DNA from: Glandiceps talaboti
Taxonomy: Eukaryota > Hemichordata > Enteropneusta > Spengelidae
Direction: 5' to 3'
NCBI RefSeq assembly: GCF_964340395.1
Contig: NC_135555.1
Coordinates: 1,359,501-1,423,500 of the forward strand
Length of the DNA stretch: 64,000 bases
Part shown: positions 63,101 to 64,000 of the stretch, in pieces
Layout: the number at the start of each line of letters is the position of its first letter
Numbering within the stretch: the stretch's first letter is position 1
The notes under the pieces: model-generated
What the model was told of the DNA's origin: nothing
Database searches by the model: none
Seen by the model: only the letters and a program-made list of their open reading frames with translations
Program-made: the position numbers and the translations under genes

Positions 63101-63239
63101 AGATTCCGTGCTTTCCGGGAAAAGTTACACTTCCCAACGTAGGAACTCTATCACTAAGCCAGTTAGTGTCAATATAGTAAAAGCCAATTCTAGGGCTAAG
63201 TCTGCAAGGAAAAGGAGACCAAGGACTGCAAAGAAATAA
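54179..63239 (+). CDS. Unrecognised 611-aa acidic protein with a paired Cys module (7 exons)
   Basis: Exons 54179-54285, 54431-54566, 54740-54797, 55217-55242, 56084-56164, 59104-59258, 61967-63239. All introns are GT-AG and phases agree throughout, giving 611 aa; the first in-frame ATG has a good context (AAGATGG) and an in-frame stop upstream. N terminus: MGPDSEITGQTLLTAVYSQN, then a basic Ser/Arg-rich stretch (RRQNATRISSAKTSRRGG) and STEERAELMLARPSTPS. Residues 255-360 are strongly acidic (Asp/Glu). Residues 410-446 hold eight cysteines in two similar modules, CVDDCTQPACAGDC and CYHCKKRTCDGSC, followed by a CNSC. The C terminus is Ser/Thr/Pro- and Lys/Arg-rich, ending ARKRRPRTAKK. No signal peptide or membrane segment is seen, suggesting a cytosolic or nuclear protein, probably metal-binding. 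I do not recognise the family. Confidence 0.85.
56183..56400. repeat. 30-bp tandem repeat, seven copies
   Basis: ATGAAATCTACATCAATCTA followed by ATATGTAAAT, starting about 20 bp after the donor of exon 5 of the unrecognised gene. The unit does not include the exon edge. Confidence 0.9.
56401..59103. other. Intron 5 of the unrecognised gene
   Basis: AT-rich intron of about 2.9 kb including the 30-bp repeat. Apart from the hairpin motif at 58428-58457 I see no repeat family or exon in it. Confidence 0.5.
58428..58457. repeat. Short hairpin motif shared with 26353-26399
   Basis: TAGACC-N10-GGTCTA with the common stretch GTGGAGGGTCTATGGTT. It is less perfect than the copy at 26353. Confidence 0.6.
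60016..60345. mobile_element. Tourist-like MITE (PIF/Harbinger type), copy 2
   Basis: 330 bp, TIRs AGCCTAA...TTAGGCC, flanked by TAA on both sides. It is clearly the same family and in the same orientation as the copy at 8141-8497, differing by indels near the left third. It lies in the last intron of the unrecognised gene. Confidence 0.82.
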
Positions 63240-63448
63240 ATTATGATTTATGTGATAGACCAGTAAACCTGTCTGTTGTGGACAGCCCTGTCAAGTATCA
63301 CCCTGTAGTGATGCATGTCATCGATAATTGACAGGTTTCACTGTGCTTACATTCACACTTTTACTGCTATAAATGCACCTTTACATTATCAATATAATGT
63401 CTGTATTGATATATTCAATAGTGTCTATACCTTGCACAGCACTGCGGT

Positions 63449-63454
63449 AATAAA
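63449..63454 (+). terminator. Likely polyadenylation signal of the unrecognised gene
   Basis: AATAAA 210 bp after the stop at 63239, followed by CTTGTGTAC and T/G-rich sequence. Confidence 0.6.
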
Positions 63455-63459
63455 CTTGT

Positions 63460-64000
63460 GTACAAGGCTTGCTTTCACTGGTTGTAAAAATTTATGGTAG
63501 AGTCCAAAAACTGCACACATATTTCCCGTACATTTGGTTCACTTTTGTTGTTTTAAGTAGGATGGATGGCCACACTTTAACAATATAGGGGGGATAGGGT
63601 CTTGATCAATATTGGGTGTAAATGCAGTAACTTAATTTCATTCATTCACTATGATAAGTTCTGGGTAGTGACGGTAACCATGGTGATGTAAGGGAGGCAA
63701 GTAATACAATGCTAAACACAAAGAATTATGCCATCAGCCAATCTCATTAAAATCTGATACGTGAATTTGGCTTAATTGTTGGGGAAGGCACTCACTATCG
63801 GAACAAATTAAAAACAAACGACAATATTTGAAAGAAATAGAGGTAAATAAAGTAATTGAGCTATATTCCCACATCAGATTGGCCATCAGCTGCTGTAGTA
63901 GATGTAAATTAATATTCACCAAGTTAATGCCTGCATTTGTAGTGAACCATTCATTTGTATGACGTCAGTGAGGTAGAATATATTCATATTTATTTCCGTG
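63460..64000. other. Right-end non-coding stretch
   Basis: No coding exon, RNA gene or repeat that I can support before the window ends. Confidence 0.5.

Overview
Eukaryotic nuclear DNA from an invertebrate animal (bilaterian). The evidence is AT-rich sequence, many short coding exons with GT-AG introns, long repeat-filled introns, and proteins closely similar to animal orthologues. The phylum cannot be fixed from the sequence. The repeat types (Tourist-like MITEs, Crypton-like and Penelope-like remnants, long microsatellites) would fit a marine invertebrate.

Gene order, left to right: (1) a possible terminal exon on the minus strand at 568-887, product not recognised; (2) VAC14, minus strand, 17 coding exons over 7195-27743, 721 codons, apparently complete; (3) a four-pass MARVEL-domain (CMTM/MAL-like) gene, plus strand, 4 exons over 28533-42910, head to head with VAC14; (4) MRPL36, minus strand, single exon 48080-48454; (5) NDUFS6, plus strand, 4 exons over 50097-52419, head to head with MRPL36; (6) an unrecognised 611-aa acidic protein with a cysteine-rich module, plus strand, 7 exons over 54179-63239. 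VAC14 is the scaffold of the PIKfyve/FIG4 phosphoinositide complex. MRPL36 and NDUFS6 both serve mitochondrial oxidative metabolism, one in the ribosome and one in complex I. They are also head-to-head neighbours in human, so this pair looks like very old microsynteny.

The most unusual signal is inside VAC14. Two separate tandem arrays are built from the 3' edge of a coding exon together with its 5' splice site. At exon 7, a 28-bp unit (19 exonic bases plus 9 intronic bases) repeats about 78 times. At exon 10, a unit of about 91 bp repeats 8 times. Each array lays down rows of duplicate splice donors, and by translation only the exon-proximal donor keeps the reading frame.

The rest is repeat-rich. 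There is a pair of Tourist-like (PIF/Harbinger-type) MITEs, a 2.7-kb element with perfect 17-bp terminal inverted repeats in the MARVEL gene, Crypton-type recombinase remnants inside VAC14 introns, two LINE 3' fragments, and a Penelope-like 3' end with a hammerhead-ribozyme core lying in the MRPL36-NDUFS6 intergenic space. There are also several minisatellites, large palindromes and long simple repeats. No tRNA, rRNA or CRISPR was seen.
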